Virus record (IMG/VR): IMGVR_UViG_3300026116_000003
Span: 1-64,000 of that record
Length of the DNA: 64,000 nt
Origin: a virus
Direction: 5' to 3' (one strand)
Position 1 is the stretch's first letter, and each line of letters starts with the position of its first letter. Positions 63,438-64,000 of the stretch are shown piece after piece. The notes beneath the pieces are model-generated. The model had not been told where the DNA came from. It did not search any database and was given only the letters and a program-made list of their open reading frames with translations. A program made the position numbers and the translations under genes.

Positions 63438-63800
63438 TCAATTTGAAGTTACAAGCTTTTTAAGAACTTCCACCTCTTCGGGGTGCTCGTCCCGCCATTG
63501 CTGCCAGCTCTCGTCCGTCAGCTTGAACTTTATCCAGCTGGGGTGGTCCGGCTTCGGAGTAAATGGCGGCTGCGAAGTATCGCAACGCTTGCAGAATTGC
63601 TGGCCAGATTCAGCAATATACAGATGGTAGAAACAAAAGTAAAGGCCACAACCAAACTCTCCGCCGTAAGGTTCACCGCCGCAGACGTGCGCCAGCCCGC
63701 GGTCTATCTCGACGTTGCAACCGGGGTAGTCGCAGTAGGCCGGAACGCCGTAGCCGATATCCCGCTTCCACTTGCTATCGTATCCGATTGACCAGCCCAT
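63438..63800 (-). CDS. 120-aa zinc-binding phage protein
   Basis: MGWSIGYDSKWKRDIGYGVP, AYCDYPGCNVEIDRGLAHVC, GGEPYGGEFGCGLYFCFYHL, QQFCKRC. I recognise the MGWSIGYDS.W.RDIGYGVPA..D opening from a widespread phage protein of unknown function. Multiple CxxC-like pairs suggest two zinc sites. It often lies near terminase or portal genes, as here. Confidence 0.7.
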   Translation of the reverse strand: MGWSIGYDSKWKRDIGYGVPAYCDYPGCNVEIDRGLAHVCGGEPYGGEFGCGLYFCFYHLYIAESGQQFCKRCDTSQPPFTPKPDHPSWIKFKLTDESWQQWRDEHPEEVEVLKKLVTSN

Positions 63801-63951
63801 TTCGTATTCTCTTTTTATACGCCGCCTGCTTGCGCAGATGGTCGAGACACATATCGCTTATCGCAAAGCTTTTATTAGTGCAGAAGATGCACAGCCCCTT
63901 CTCCCGTTGCTTCGCTTGCCAGCGCAGCGTATTGGCGAGCCCTTGTCTCAC
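63775..63951 (-). CDS. 58-aa Cys-containing protein (GTG start)
   Basis: GTG at 63951 overlaps the TGA of the cut gene to the right (GTGA). RQGLANTLRWQAKQREKGL, then CIFCTNKSFAISDMCLDHLR and a basic tail. CIFC...C..H suggests a small zinc finger. It overlaps the 120-aa gene start by 26 nt. Confidence 0.45.
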   Translation of the reverse strand: MRQGLANTLRWQAKQREKGLCIFCTNKSFAISDMCLDHLRKQAAYKKRIRNGLVNRIR

Positions 63952-64000
63952 GGCCGCCAGATTTCAGAGTCGTAGTCTCTATACTCTCCATCCGGTGGCT
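63948..64000 (-). CDS. C-terminal end of a gene cut by the window, possibly terminase
   Basis: Only PPDGEYRDYDSEIWRP and a TGA stop are visible. Position (just before portal in the reading direction) is where the terminase large subunit is usually found, but the 17 residues do not prove it. Confidence 0.3.
   Translation of the reverse strand, partial: PPDGEYRDYDSEIWRP

Overview
The window is one contiguous piece of a tailed double-stranded DNA phage genome (Caudoviricetes). A tape-measure protein, a tail tube protein, G/GT tail chaperones with a -1 frameshift site, and lambda K/J-like tail-tip genes, with no sheath or contractile baseplate gene seen, point to a siphovirus. Nearly all genes are on the minus strand and read right to left; only about 23.8-27.3 kb reads rightwards. 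Lipoprotein signals and a possible two-component spanin pair suggest a Gram-negative-type envelope. The host is not identifiable from the window. One secreted protein ends in an RSTDLVAW-type module that I associate with Verrucomicrobiota, which is a weak hint only.

Region 1 (1-11.5 kb, minus): replication core. It holds a gp32-like ssDNA-binding protein, a UvsY-like protein, a clamp loader ATPase, a family A DNA polymerase split into a UDG-exonuclease polypeptide and a polymerase polypeptide, a beta-type sliding clamp, a DnaB-like helicase, and an initiator-like gene that carries iterons and has a structured leader. A DUF932 protein follows. Region 2 (11.5-20.4 kb, minus): an array of about twenty small, mostly unknown genes. 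Many are preceded by one near-identical promoter of form CTAAAGTAT-N14-GATAAY placed 5-6 nt before the ATG, which predicts leaderless mRNAs. Region 3 (20.4-23.6 kb, minus): Toprim primase, a ribbon-helix-helix protein, an SNF2-type helicase and a sigma-factor-like protein with a 25-bp palindrome just upstream of its start codon. Region 4 (23.8-27.3 kb, plus): a recombination operon in which an SbcC/Rad50-like ATPase is split into two genes flanking the SbcD/Mre11-like nuclease.

Region 5 (27.1-46.7 kb, minus): tail genes. These are the J-like tip protein, NlpC/P60, DUF1833, minor tail proteins, a beta-helix tailspike, SGNH-esterase and LamG-like fibre proteins, tape measure, G/GT, tube and terminator. 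Inserted among them are a J-domain protein, small lipoproteins, a spanin-like pair, an intact single-domain response regulator and a secreted protein. Region 6 (46.7-64 kb, minus): head genes (connectors, DUF115-like protein, major capsid, decoration protein, protease with a nested scaffold, MuF-type minor head protein, portal). They are interrupted at 52.2-59.5 kb by an island of glycosyltransferases and methyltransferases plus MazG-like and DUF3310 genes. The right edge cuts a gene that by position may be the terminase.

Recurring features are ATGA/GTGA stop-start overlaps, promoters overlapping the stop codon of the preceding gene, A-rich leaders without a Shine-Dalgarno sequence, and tiny single-membrane-span proteins slotted between enzyme genes.
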